NCBI RefSeq assembly: GCF_003111685.1
Contig: NZ_CP022190.1
Location: 1,286,394-1,350,393, forward strand
Direction of reading: 5' to 3'
Length of the DNA: 64,000 bases
Origin: Alloyangia pacifica
GTDB taxonomy: Bacteria; Pseudomonadota; Alphaproteobacteria; Rhodobacterales; Rhodobacteraceae
Below are positions 43,091 through 51,105 of the stretch, piece after piece (the stretch's first letter is position 1; every line of letters begins with the position of its first letter). The notes below the pieces were generated by a model, which was not told the origin of the DNA, did not search any database, and saw only the letters and a list, made by a program, of their open reading frames with translations. A program made the position numbers and the translations under genes.

Positions 43091-43310
43091 GACCGCAGCC
43101 TGCTCTAGGTCGAGCGTCGGCAATGCGCAGGAAGCGGCCCGATGGCGATGCGGCGAGGCACCCGCAGCAAAACCAAGAAAGCGGACATCCGTGCGCGGCT
43201 CAGCAATCGCAGGCGGCAGCATGATCACCAGGCAAGCTTAGCAGCGCCGCAAACTTGTCCGGGAAATGGGGTCCACCAAAATATCCCGCTCGGAAGTGGT
43301 CGCCTTGGGC

Positions 43311-43709
43311 TCAGGACCGTGAGCCGAACCGCGCCTTGGCGGCCTCGGTTTCCGGCATGTAGAGGCTCACCAGATTTCCCTCCGGGTCCCGCAGTTGGAA
43401 CGTGCGATTGCCCCAGGGCAAGAGCTTTGGTTCATGGACGACATCCAGCCCCTTCAGACGCTCGAAGTCAGCCTCGATATCTGCCACCTGAAGCTCGATG
43501 ATGGAAGTACGGTTCCCCGCGGCCTCGGCACTGCCTTCCTGAAAGAGCGCCACGGTCTCTTCCGAACCGATGGCCAGCGATGCGCCGGGCGTCACGATCT
43601 CCGCGAAGACGGGGGCCAGCCAGTCGGCCTTGGCGCCCGTGACGGTTTCATAGAAGGCCACCAGACCCCGGACATCCCGCGCGATGAGGCGGACAGAAGC
43701 AAGTTTCAT
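43311..43709 (-). CDS. VOC-superfamily protein (132 aa)
   Basis: From ATG 43709 (AAGGAA upstream) the protein reads KLASVRLIARDVRGLVAFYE and has IIELQVADIEADFERLK and LRDPEGNLVSLYMPE, which are the metal-binding strands of a VOC domain. It is divergent from the WYL regulator at 43797 with an 87-bp gap. Substrate is unknown; possible detoxification of electrophiles or drugs. Confidence 0.88.
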   Translation of the reverse strand: MKLASVRLIARDVRGLVAFYETVTGAKADWLAPVFAEIVTPGASLAIGSEETVALFQEGSAEAAGNRTSIIELQVADIEADFERLKGLDVVHEPKLLPWGNRTFQLRDPEGNLVSLYMPETEAAKARFGSRS

Positions 43710-43796
43710 CGTCATTTCCTTTCTTGCCGGCACTTGACCGGTTGGCTGCCCTTCTAGAGAGGTCCTGCTGACAGCATTGTGGCAACAGGAAACCGG

Positions 43797-44504
43797 ATGC
43801 GTAGCACCGACCGACTTTTTCAGATCATCCAGATCCTGCGCCGCACGCCGCGCCCCGTGACGGCCGCTGCCATCGCGGAAGAGCTCGAAGTGTCACGTCG
43901 GACGGTCTACCGGGATATCACCGACCTCATCAGTCGCAGGGTCCCGATCCAAGGCACAGCCGGTTTCGGCTACACGCTGGACGACGACTACGAAATGCGG
44001 CCTCTGGCCCTTACCCCGGCCGAGACCGAAGCGCTTGCCCTGGGAGCGCAATGGGTCAGCCGCCACCCCGATCAGGCGTTGGCCCGTCTTGCACTGGACG
44101 CCTTGTCGAAGATCCGGCTGTCCCTGCCGGAGTCCAGTCGTACGGTGTTGGAACAGCCCGCATTGGGTGTGGCGCCGATTGCGGCCGCGCCGGGGACTGT
44201 GCTCGATACCACGTCCATTCGGGACGCCATACGTCGATGGCGCGTGATGACGTTCCGCTACCGTGCTCTCGATGGGGTCGTCAGCCAGCGCAACGTCTGG
44301 CCGATCCTGCTCGGCTACGACGCGACCCGCTGCCTGTTGATTGCCTGGTGCGAGGAACGGGATGCCCTTCGCCATTTCCGCCTGGAGCGGATGTCCCACA
44401 TCGAGGTTCTCGAACGAAGGCCGCCGAAACGGAGGACGGATATGATGCGGCTATGGCGCGCGGAACAAGGAAAGACGATCGGTGCTGGGGACCACAAAGT
44501 GTAG
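43797..44504 (+). CDS. WYL-domain regulator (YafY-like)
   Basis: The 235-aa protein has an N-terminal HTH_11 domain (RLFQIIQILRRTPRPVTAAAIAEEL and SRRTVYRDITDL) and a C-terminal WYL-type sensor (MTFRYRALDGVVSQRNVWPILL, GYDATRCLLIAWC, FRLERMSHIEVL). WYL proteins bind nucleic acid or nucleotides and regulate nearby genes. It faces the VOC gene. ATG 43797 has CAGGAAACC upstream. Confidence 0.92.
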   Translation: MRSTDRLFQIIQILRRTPRPVTAAAIAEELEVSRRTVYRDITDLISRRVPIQGTAGFGYTLDDDYEMRPLALTPAETEALALGAQWVSRHPDQALARLALDALSKIRLSLPESSRTVLEQPALGVAPIAAAPGTVLDTTSIRDAIRRWRVMTFRYRALDGVVSQRNVWPILLGYDATRCLLIAWCEERDALRHFRLERMSHIEVLERRPPKRRTDMMRLWRAEQGKTIGAGDHKV

Positions 44505-44610
44505 GTCGTGATGGGGGCATCCGCGGTACCAACTCAATATCGAGGGGCGGTTTTCGTCTGAGCCGGACGAATGCACCCGCAGCAACCTTCGGAACGGCCC
44601 CGAGCCGTTT

Positions 44611-44791
44611 GGGCTCGAAGTAGCCATGCGGCGGTGCAGCAGTCTGGGCAAGCCTCCAGGACGGGGCATATGGCGCTCGCGGCCCTGACCTGCCGTTCAG
44701 TCCCTTGCCGATCGCCGCGGTGCAGCTTCACTAGACCGGCCATTCGTCCATCGCGCAGCATCATCGGAGGATGAAGGTCGGCAGGGGGGAC
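44611..44791 (+). repeat. Dispersed intergenic repeat, copy D
   Basis: It begins GGGCTCGAAGTAGCCATGCG, shares its 5' half with copy G and its 3' core with copies A, C and E, and ends GGTCGGCAGGGGGGAC. It is 107 nt after the WYL stop and only 30 nt upstream of the TetR operator. Confidence 0.85.
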
Positions 44792-44820
44792 AAAGCGGAC
44801 ATCTGGTCATGCCGACTTGC

Positions 44821-44844
44821 AATGTAAAACGAACGTTTTACATT
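44821..44844. promoter_or_regulatory. TetR operator candidate
   Basis: AATGTAAAAC and GTTTTACATT are perfect 10-bp inverted arms with a GAAC spacer, 29 bp before the tetR ATG. It is the only strong palindrome in the region and overlaps the likely promoter. Confidence 0.75.
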
Positions 44845-44873
44845 CATATCCAAGGACGCCAGAGGAGGTTCCC

Positions 44874-45398
44874 ATGGACATGACCAGAAAACTCACCGCC
44901 GCCGCCGAGCGGCTCTTCGATCGGCACGGCTACATGGCCACCGGCATCGACCGGCTGACGGAGGCTGCGGGGATGTCGAGCCGCACGCTCTACAAGCACG
45001 CTGGCAGCAAGGCCGCCCTCATGGCGCGCGTGCTGACCGAGCGTGAACGGCGTTTCATGGCCCGGATCGACGTGCGGACCATCGACGCCCTGTTCGCAGC
45101 TCTTGAGGACTGGGTTCGGGTGGAGGGCTGCCGGGGCTGCCTGTTCCTTCGCTCGCGCGCGGAAACGGGTGGCGATACGCCGGAGATCGCCGAGGCGGTT
45201 GCGCTGCACAAGGACGCGTTCCATGAGCGGGTCGGTGAGGTCGTCGCAATGGACCTCGGACGCGAGGACCCGGCACTTGCAGAGCAGGTTCTGGTTCTCT
45301 TCGAGGGCGCGACCCACGCGGCTGTCTATCGCGGAGCGGATGCCGTCTCAGCGGCTCGGGCGGCGGCGGCCGTCCTGCTTGAAAGGGCGCGCGCATGA
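44874..45398 (+). CDS. TetR-family repressor
   Basis: The 174-aa protein from ATG 44874 (AGGAGG upstream) has the TetR HTH: KLTAAAERLFDRHGYMATGIDRL and EAAGMSSRTLYKHAGSKAALM, here seen as AAERLFDRHGY and TLYKHAGSK. The C-terminal domain includes GCLFLRSRAETGGDTPEI. It probably represses itself and the downstream MFS gene through the palindrome at 44821. Stop and next start overlap by 4 nt. Confidence 0.92.
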   Translation: MDMTRKLTAAAERLFDRHGYMATGIDRLTEAAGMSSRTLYKHAGSKAALMARVLTERERRFMARIDVRTIDALFAALEDWVRVEGCRGCLFLRSRAETGGDTPEIAEAVALHKDAFHERVGEVVAMDLGREDPALAEQVLVLFEGATHAAVYRGADAVSAARAAAAVLLERARA

Positions 45399-46528
45399 GC
45401 CCGGCCCTTCGCATCGGCGCGACGGGCTTCGCCGTCATCGCGGTCTGCTACGGCTTTGCCCGCTTCGCCTTCGGCCTGTTCCTGCCGCAGATCGACGGAG
45501 AACTGGGCCTCGGCCCCTCCCTCGGCGGTGTCATTTCGGGCGGCTCCTTCGCCGGCTATTGTGTCGCCATCGTCGCCTCGGCCTTCCTGACCGAACGTCT
45601 CGGCGCGCGCGCCGTCGCGACAGGCGCCGCCCTCGTCGCGGCGATCGGGATGGCGGGCATCGCGCTCGCGCCATCGAAGCTGATTCTGGCCATCGCAGTT
45701 GTGGTTGCCGGATCGAGCACGGGCCTCGCTTCCCCGCCCATGGCTGCCGCGGTCGCCGATGCAGTCGGCAAGAGCCGGCAAGACCTGACGAACACGGTGA
45801 TCAATGCGGGTGTGAGCGCGGGCGTGGCGCTGTCTGGGCCAATCGCGCTTGGCCTCGCGGGACAATGGAGATTGGTCTTCGGGGCTTTCGCCGCCGTCGC
45901 GCTGGTGCTGGCCGTCGCGTCCGCGATCTCGCTTCCTGCCGCCTCGGGCAGCGGTCGTGCAGGTGGCCTTCCCCCGATGACGGGACCGGTCCTGCGGCTG
46001 ATCTCCGCCTCCTTCCTGATGGGGGCCGCGAGCACCGCGCTATGGTCCTTCGGGGGCCAACTCGTCGCGGAGCAGATGGGCTGGGGGGCGACCGGAACCG
46101 GCCTTCTCTGGAGCTGCATGGGCACCGGGGGACTGGCCGGAGCCTGGGCCGGCACGCTCGTTGGCTGGCTCGGTCTCGATCGCGTCCACTGGGCCTTCCT
46201 CAGCCTGATGGCAGCCAGCATCCTGTCGGTCGGCTTCGGCCTCGGCCCGATCCCCACGCTCGTCGGAGGAGCCGTTTTCGGTGCGGCCTACGTGATGCTC
46301 ACGGGGGTCTACCTCATCTGGGGCACTCACGCCCTACCGGACCGGCCTGCAACCGGCCTCATGGTCGGCTTCCTGACCATTGCCGTGGGCCAGACCGTCG
46401 GCGCTCCTCTCTTCGGACTTCTCTTGGCGGGGCCGGGCGTCGCGTCTGCCGTCATAGGTTTCGCCGCCGTCGCGCTGATCGCCGGGGCCTTCCGGTCAGG
46501 GTCGGCGGTCGGTGGCGCAATTGTGTAG
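45395..46528 (+). CDS. MFS efflux-type transporter (YbfB-like)
   Basis: This 377-aa protein has 12 predicted helices with GATGFAVIAVCYGFARFAFGLFLPQI, SGGSFAGYCVAI and the GRxGxR-like ERLGARAVATGAAL loop. The first helix pattern (YGFARFAFGLFLPQI) is characteristic of the YbfB/arabinose-permease-like MFS group. It is co-translated with TetR (ATGA overlap) and is the likely target of its control. The substrate is unknown. Confidence 0.92.
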   Translation: MSPALRIGATGFAVIAVCYGFARFAFGLFLPQIDGELGLGPSLGGVISGGSFAGYCVAIVASAFLTERLGARAVATGAALVAAIGMAGIALAPSKLILAIAVVVAGSSTGLASPPMAAAVADAVGKSRQDLTNTVINAGVSAGVALSGPIALGLAGQWRLVFGAFAAVALVLAVASAISLPAASGSGRAGGLPPMTGPVLRLISASFLMGAASTALWSFGGQLVAEQMGWGATGTGLLWSCMGTGGLAGAWAGTLVGWLGLDRVHWAFLSLMAASILSVGFGLGPIPTLVGGAVFGAAYVMLTGVYLIWGTHALPDRPATGLMVGFLTIAVGQTVGAPLFGLLLAGPGVASAVIGFAAVALIAGAFRSGSAVGGAIV

Positions 46529-46566
46529 CCCGGGCGCGAGCGGCACTTTCTTCAGACGACGTGGAA

Positions 46567-46763
46567 GGGCTCGAAGCAGACCTGCGGCGGCGCGGCAGGC
46601 CCGTCGCCTTGGCGCGCCAGGCCCGCGGGCGCTGACGGCCCTGACCTGCCGTTCAGTCCCTTGCCGATCGCCGCGGTGCAGCTTCACTAGACCGGCCATT
46701 CGTCCATCGCGCAGCATCATCGGAGGATGAAGGTCGGCAGGGCGGACAAAGCTGCCGTTCGCT
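46567..46763 (+). repeat. Dispersed intergenic repeat, copy E
   Basis: It runs from GGGCTCGAAGCAGACCTGCG through the 112-bp core to GCTGCCGTTCGCTC. The first 90 bp are almost identical to copy F. It starts 39 nt after the MFS stop and lies between convergent genes. The rest of 46529-46867 holds nothing else. Confidence 0.85.
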
Positions 46764-46867
46764 CGACTGCTCAGATTACGCTGTCCCTGAGCAGACACGC
46801 GTGAGAAAGGCGGACGGAGCAGGCGCTTTTCCAAGCCCACTCCCCACGACGTGCCCCAATGCTCAGG

Positions 46868-47218
46868 CTATGCCTTCTCCTCGATGATCTCAGTTTGCTC
46901 ACCCACGAGGATGAGGGTGTTCTCATGGTCGAGGAATGTTTTCTCGTCGGGGAGAACCTTCTGCTCATAGGTTTCTGACTCAAGCACGGCTTTCATCCCC
47001 TCGGGGCTGTCGAACCAGATCTCGGCGGTGCCATCGAAGTCGGATTGCGCGACAGGAAATTCGCCTTCGGTCGGGTGGGTCTGGATATAGCGAAGCACAT
47101 GGGTCTTCGCCTCCGGGATTGAACGGAACAGCGGCCCGTGCGTTTCGCGATGGTGCCGCACGAAGGCCGCGTGATCGATATCCGGATTGCGCTTCAGAAG
47201 CATTGTCATCTTGATCAT
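46868..47218 (-). CDS. EthD-domain protein
   Basis: This 116-aa dimeric alpha/beta-barrel protein begins MIKMTMLLKRNPDIDHAAFV, has HHRETHGPLFRSIPEAKTHV and FDGTAEIWFDSPEGM, typical of EthD-like or ferredoxin-fold monooxygenase/isomerase proteins. It lies 12 nt after the ABM-VOC gene on the same strand, so they form one transcript controlled by the divergent IclR gene. Confidence 0.85.
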   Translation of the reverse strand: MIKMTMLLKRNPDIDHAAFVRHHRETHGPLFRSIPEAKTHVLRYIQTHPTEGEFPVAQSDFDGTAEIWFDSPEGMKAVLESETYEQKVLPDEKTFLDHENTLILVGEQTEIIEEKA

Positions 47219-47230
47219 GGTCTTGATCCT

Positions 47231-48052
47231 TCAGGGATGGGGGGTCCAGCGGGGAGCCGGGGAATCCGTGGGCAGGTCGATGCCGCCGGGATAGGTCAGC
47301 AGCTCGAACAGCGTGCCCCAGGGGGCGCGGCCGTAAATGCCCGCATTGCCCTCGTTGTCCTCGTTGTTGGCAAGCGGATGCGGGCCCTTCAACAACGTGC
47401 CGCCGGCGGCCGTAAAAGCAGCGCATGCCGCATCGATATCGTCGACGTAGAGGCCGAGATGAGTGAGCCCGAGATCCTGAAGGCGCGCAGGATCGGACTG
47501 TGTCCCGTCCTCCATTCGGAAAAGCTCGAGGCACGGCCCGTTGCCAATCCGCACGAGGCGCATGTGTGTGATCCGTGTGCCTGGCGACAGACCAAGTTCC
47601 GCCTCTGGCCCTTCGCCTTCCATGTCGGGCCCTTCCTTTGGCAACACGTCGTAAAGCGTAACCGCCCCGAATGCGTCGGACAGAAAACGGGTCGCGGCCT
47701 CAATGTCCGGCACCGTAAGGCCCGCATGGTCCACGGCCCGAATGCCCGGGGCCGAGACCTGTGCGCCGGCAAAGCAGGCAAGGTCGGTCACACTCGAAGC
47801 ACCTCCTGTGGCAACCTCCTCGAGCGCTGCGTTGAACTCTTGGGTATGGGGTTGGGAAAGGTGCGCCTCGAAGGCCGCGTCGTCGCGGTATTCCTCGAGC
47901 ATCACCACTGCACCGTTGCCTTCGCTGAAGGCCTCGAAGCGAATGTTGCCCGCTTCACGGCGCACCTCCTCGGCCAGTGTTTCCACCAGTGCTGCCAGCC
48001 TGTCGGTCTGGCCCACCTTGGGCGTTGCCCTTGCGATCATCGTGCGTGTCAT
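47231..48052 (-). CDS. Fusion of antibiotic-biosynthesis-monooxygenase-like and VOC domains
   Basis: From ATG 48052 (GGAG upstream) the ~273-aa protein has an N-terminal ABM domain (TMIARATPKVGQTDRLAALVETL, VVMLEEYRDDAAFEAHL) and, from ~100, a VOC domain (GIRAVDHAGLTVPDIEAATRFL, THLGLYVDDIDAACAAF, GTLFELLTYP). Such fusions are rare; they may join an oxygenase or binding step to a ring-opening or isomerase step. Together with EthD and the divergent IclR it looks like a small aromatic or polyketide-like degradation unit. Confidence 0.85.
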   Translation of the reverse strand: MTRTMIARATPKVGQTDRLAALVETLAEEVRREAGNIRFEAFSEGNGAVVMLEEYRDDAAFEAHLSQPHTQEFNAALEEVATGGASSVTDLACFAGAQVSAPGIRAVDHAGLTVPDIEAATRFLSDAFGAVTLYDVLPKEGPDMEGEGPEAELGLSPGTRITHMRLVRIGNGPCLELFRMEDGTQSDPARLQDLGLTHLGLYVDDIDAACAAFTAAGGTLLKGPHPLANNEDNEGNAGIYGRAPWGTLFELLTYPGGIDLPTDSPAPRWTPHP

Positions 48053-48163
48053 GGTCATCTCCGCCTTGGGATGCTGCGCTGCGGCAGTCACTCGGCCAAC
48101 ACGTCCCCGAGACCGTCCGTTCCCTTGAAATCTGGACTAAATGAATGTTTCGGCTAATTTTTT

Positions 48164-48191
48164 CTGAAACTTCAGCGATGTGGAAATTTCC
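48164..48191. promoter_or_regulatory. Palindromes upstream of IclR gene
   Basis: CTGAAACTTCAG (48164-48175) and GGAAATTTCC (48182-48191) are two palindromes just before the ATG at 48194, in the gap to the divergent ABM-VOC gene. They could be IclR operators; the second overlaps the ribosome-binding region. Confidence 0.45.
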
Positions 48192-48193
48192 CA

Positions 48194-48910
48194 ATGATCC
48201 AGTCCGTCACCCGCGCCCTCGAGATGCTCGAAACGATCGCCCATGCAGGCGGTGCTGCCTCTCTTGGAGAGATCGCCGAAGGGGCAGGCCTGAAAACGAC
48301 GACCGCACACAATATCCTGAGAACCCTCCAAAATGCGGGCTACATCCGACGTCGCCCCGGCGACATGCGCTATCATCTCGGCGATCGCATCCTGAACCTT
48401 GCCCGGGTGGTAGGCGATGACGATGCCCTGCGCCGCCGGCTGCGCCCCGCTCTGGAGGAGATGGCTACCCGAACCAGTGAAACTGTATTCCTCGCCGTCC
48501 CTTCCGGTGACGAAGTATATTTTCTTGACGCGATCGAGAGCCCGCGCACGTTGCGCGCCTCTAGCCAGTGCGGAGAGCGCCAGCCGATGGCAGGCTCAGC
48601 CATCGGTCTTCTCTTCCTGGCGTTTCTTCCGGCCCTGCGCCGCCGGATGTTCGACGTCCACGCGCCCCGCATCGGTCCGGGGATCTCGGCCGAAATCGAC
48701 GCGATAGCTGAACGCGGCCATGCTCTTGATCAAGAGAACTGGTGCCCCGGCCTAAATTGCGTTGCCGTCCCCTGGCGCGACGATGGCGAAGTCCGCGCAG
48801 GCTTTGGCCTCGCCGGACCGAGCAGCCGACTGACTGCCACCCGGCTGGACGAAATGGCGCAGATCATGCGGGAGCTTGCGTCAGACGTGTCCGCTCCATG
48901 TCGGGGCTGA
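48194..48910 (+). CDS. IclR-family regulator of the ABM-VOC/EthD unit
   Basis: This 238-aa protein has the IclR HTH (SVTRALEMLETIAHAGGAASL, EIAEGAGLKTTTAHNILRTLQNAGYIRR) and effector domain (SETVFLAVPSGDEVYFLDAIES, PMAGSAIGLLFLAF, LNCVAVPW). It is divergent from the ABM-VOC gene. It is one of two IclR proteins in the window and is not closely similar to that at 28628. Confidence 0.92.
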   Translation: MIQSVTRALEMLETIAHAGGAASLGEIAEGAGLKTTTAHNILRTLQNAGYIRRRPGDMRYHLGDRILNLARVVGDDDALRRRLRPALEEMATRTSETVFLAVPSGDEVYFLDAIESPRTLRASSQCGERQPMAGSAIGLLFLAFLPALRRRMFDVHAPRIGPGISAEIDAIAERGHALDQENWCPGLNCVAVPWRDDGEVRAGFGLAGPSSRLTATRLDEMAQIMRELASDVSAPCRG

Positions 48911-48923
48911 CACATGTCGCAAA

Positions 48924-49060
48924 GGGCTCGAAGCAGACCTGCGGCGGCGCGGCAGGCCCGTCGCCTTGGCGCGCCAGGCCCGCGGGCGCTGACGGCCCAG
49001 AGCTGCCGTTCAGCTCTGGTTCACCTTGCTGCAGTACGGCCAGCCAAAGTTGCCGTTCGT
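48924..49060 (+). repeat. Dispersed intergenic repeat, diverged copy F
   Basis: The first ~95 bp match copy E almost exactly (GGGCTCGAAGCAGACCTGCG onward). The 112-bp core is replaced by CAGAGCTGCCGTTCAGCTCT, and TTGCCGTTCG closes the unit. It begins 14 nt after the IclR stop. Confidence 0.75.
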
Positions 49061-49225
49061 GGCATCTCCGAGCTCTGATCGCGGTCGGAGGACGGCTCTC
49101 CGCCATCGCGCTCGCGGCTCTCGTCATCTATTGGTTATAAAATCTGAGCCGCGCTCTCGATTAGGAGGTCGACACCCTCCTCTCCACAGCGGAGCCTCGA
49201 CCGTCTCGTCTCGCGGACGCCTTAG

Positions 49226-49408
49226 TCAGGCGCGAACAGCCTCCACCCCGCGGCGTCTCTGAAGGAGCACGAGGACGAAGGGAATGGCGAAGGCGACCGC
49301 GCTGGCCAGCAGCACCGCGGCGTAGTCATACCCCGCCCGGATCACCGCGCCGCCCACCACGGTACCAAGACCGTTGCCGAGGTTATGCGCCGCCTTGCGG
49401 CAGACCAT
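49226..49408 (-). pseudogene. C-terminal remnant of an MFS transporter
   Basis: The frame holds NLGNGLGTVVGGAVIRAGYD and a final membrane helix (YAAVLLASAVAFAIPFVLVLL) followed by QRRRGVEA. It looks like the last helix pair of a YdhP/AraJ-type MFS protein. No upstream part is present; beyond 49408 the sequence has no coding match. It marks a deletion joint next to copy F of the repeat. The stretch 49409-49623 shows nothing. Confidence 0.6.
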
Positions 49409-49623
49409 CTGAGGTCATCCCCATTTCCCAGGCAGGTTTGCAGCGCTGCCAAACTTGCCTGTTGATCATGCCACTGCATGAAGGTCAGGGCCCTGATGGG
49501 CCTCGACCGCTTTTTTGCTTCCAGTTGCCGATTGACACCCGAGGGTCAATATAATTTTCGAAAAAATGCAATAACTTACCAAGAACCACGACTGAGTCAA
49601 TGCAAAGATGGTCGCAGCGAAGG

Positions 49624-51105
49624 TCAAAGCCTTTGGTATTCGACGACTCGTGAGCGCGCCAGCGACAGACGGAACCGGTCCGGCGAGAAGCGCGTCAGGC
49701 AGATGCGGCGGCCCATGGCGGGAAACAGCCAGCGCCCGTTGCCGAGCGGCGTCAGCACTACCTCGGTCGCGCGCGGCCCCACGCCCCAGCGCAGACGATC
49801 CCCGCAAATTTCAAAAAGCGCGCCGTCGCTGACCCAATGCCCATCCAGCCCGGGCGCATCCGCCGCGCCGCTCCCGGCAGACACCGGCAAAAGCCGCACC
49901 GGCCTGTGGAACATCTCACCGACGATTGCGCCATCCGTGCAGCGCAGCCGCATCATGGACTGCGGCGCGGCGCTTTCGACCCCGCCATCGGGCGCGGCGA
50001 ACAGCGCCTCTTCGGCGTCGCGCACAGAGATCGCGCCGGGCCGCACCTCGGCCCATAGATCGCCGCTCGGGGCGGCGTAGAGCCCCGGCGGCGCCCAGTT
50101 ACCCGCCGCCTCTCGGTGCAGCCGCCCGCCCCGCATCCTCGCCCAGACCCGCGCAGCGATGCCGGTGGCATCGCCGTCGTCGCGGTTGCTCAGCACGACC
50201 AGCGCCCGCGCCTCATCCGGCGCACAGAGGAACCCGGCGCGATAGCCCGGCTGCGCCCCGCCGTGCCCGGGCACCGCCTCGCCCGCGATCTGCAAGAGCC
50301 GCAGACCAAGCCCGTACCCCGTGGCCTGCCCCGAGGCCAGCGGCAGCGACCGGGCCATCCGCGCGAACTCCGGGCGCGGCATGAGATCGGCGAGCCAGAG
50401 CGCCAGATCCGCCGCCGACCCTGAAAGCGAGCCCGCCGCCGACAGATGCATACCCTGCGCGCCATGGCTCCAGGCGGTTTCGCTCGCGACATGACCCAGC
50501 ACCAAGCCGGGAACCGGGTCGCTCCAGTGCTCGGAGGCGCGCATGCCAAGGCCAAGCCTTCCAGCCCGAGCCGCGACCCATTCGGCAAAGACCACCCCGC
50601 GCCGCTCAAGAGCCGCCTCGAGCAGCCGGTAACCGCCGTTCGAATAGGCGACCTCGGTGCCCGGCGCGGCGTTCAGCCGGTCGATCCGGGCCGACCAGTC
50701 CAGCAGTGCCGCCGCTTCGGTGCGATCGAGCGCGCCAAAGCCGAGCAGCGTCAGGCTTTCGCGCGTGTCGGGCACGCCGCCCTGCATGGCAAGCGCCTGC
50801 GCCACGGTGACGGCGGCAGGGGCCGGCGCAAGCTCCGGCAGCGCCGCGCCAAGCGGCATCTCGAGCGGCAACGCGCCGCTGTCGAGCACGCAGGCCGCAA
50901 GCACATGCTTGGTGACGGATGCCCAGCGGAACACGCTGCCCGCGTCAAGCGCCGCGCCGCCGGGCACGGCCCGGCCGCGGGCGGCAAGCGGATGCAGCCC
51001 GCCCCGCTCGACACCCAGCACCACCGCGCCCGGCCCTTCGCCATCCCAGCCCGCGAGTTCCGCTTCTGCCGCCGACTGCGCCGCGACCCAGTCTGCCTCA
51101 GCCAT
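49624..51105 (-). CDS. Serine hydrolase of the beta-lactamase fold (S12, D-aminopeptidase-like)
   Basis: From ATG 51105 this 493-aa protein has SVTK (S63-K66), YSN (Y154-N156) and HGG (281-283), the three S12 active-site motifs. A C-terminal region of ~190 residues with beta-rich segments resembles the extra domains of D-aminopeptidase DAP. It should release N-terminal D-residues or cleave D-peptides. It lies in a peptide-import region, and its start overlaps the EamA stop by 8 nt. Confidence 0.85.
   Translation of the reverse strand: MAEADWVAAQSAAEAELAGWDGEGPGAVVLGVERGGLHPLAARGRAVPGGAALDAGSVFRWASVTKHVLAACVLDSGALPLEMPLGAALPELAPAPAAVTVAQALAMQGGVPDTRESLTLLGFGALDRTEAAALLDWSARIDRLNAAPGTEVAYSNGGYRLLEAALERRGVVFAEWVAARAGRLGLGMRASEHWSDPVPGLVLGHVASETAWSHGAQGMHLSAAGSLSGSAADLALWLADLMPRPEFARMARSLPLASGQATGYGLGLRLLQIAGEAVPGHGGAQPGYRAGFLCAPDEARALVVLSNRDDGDATGIAARVWARMRGGRLHREAAGNWAPPGLYAAPSGDLWAEVRPGAISVRDAEEALFAAPDGGVESAAPQSMMRLRCTDGAIVGEMFHRPVRLLPVSAGSGAADAPGLDGHWVSDGALFEICGDRLRWGVGPRATEVVLTPLGNGRWLFPAMGRRICLTRFSPDRFRLSLARSRVVEYQRL

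Noticed and set aside
42812..43228. ORF encoding MMLRDGRMAGLVKLHRGDRQ, repeated near 44534 and 46496
   Set aside because: The same peptide appears because the dispersed repeat is open on the minus strand. It is not a conserved protein but a by-product of the repeat.
10996..49060. Interpretation of the dispersed repeat as integron attC sites
   Set aside because: No GTTRRRY/RYYYAAC core pair and no integrase gene were seen; the repeat lacks the expected imperfect palindrome.
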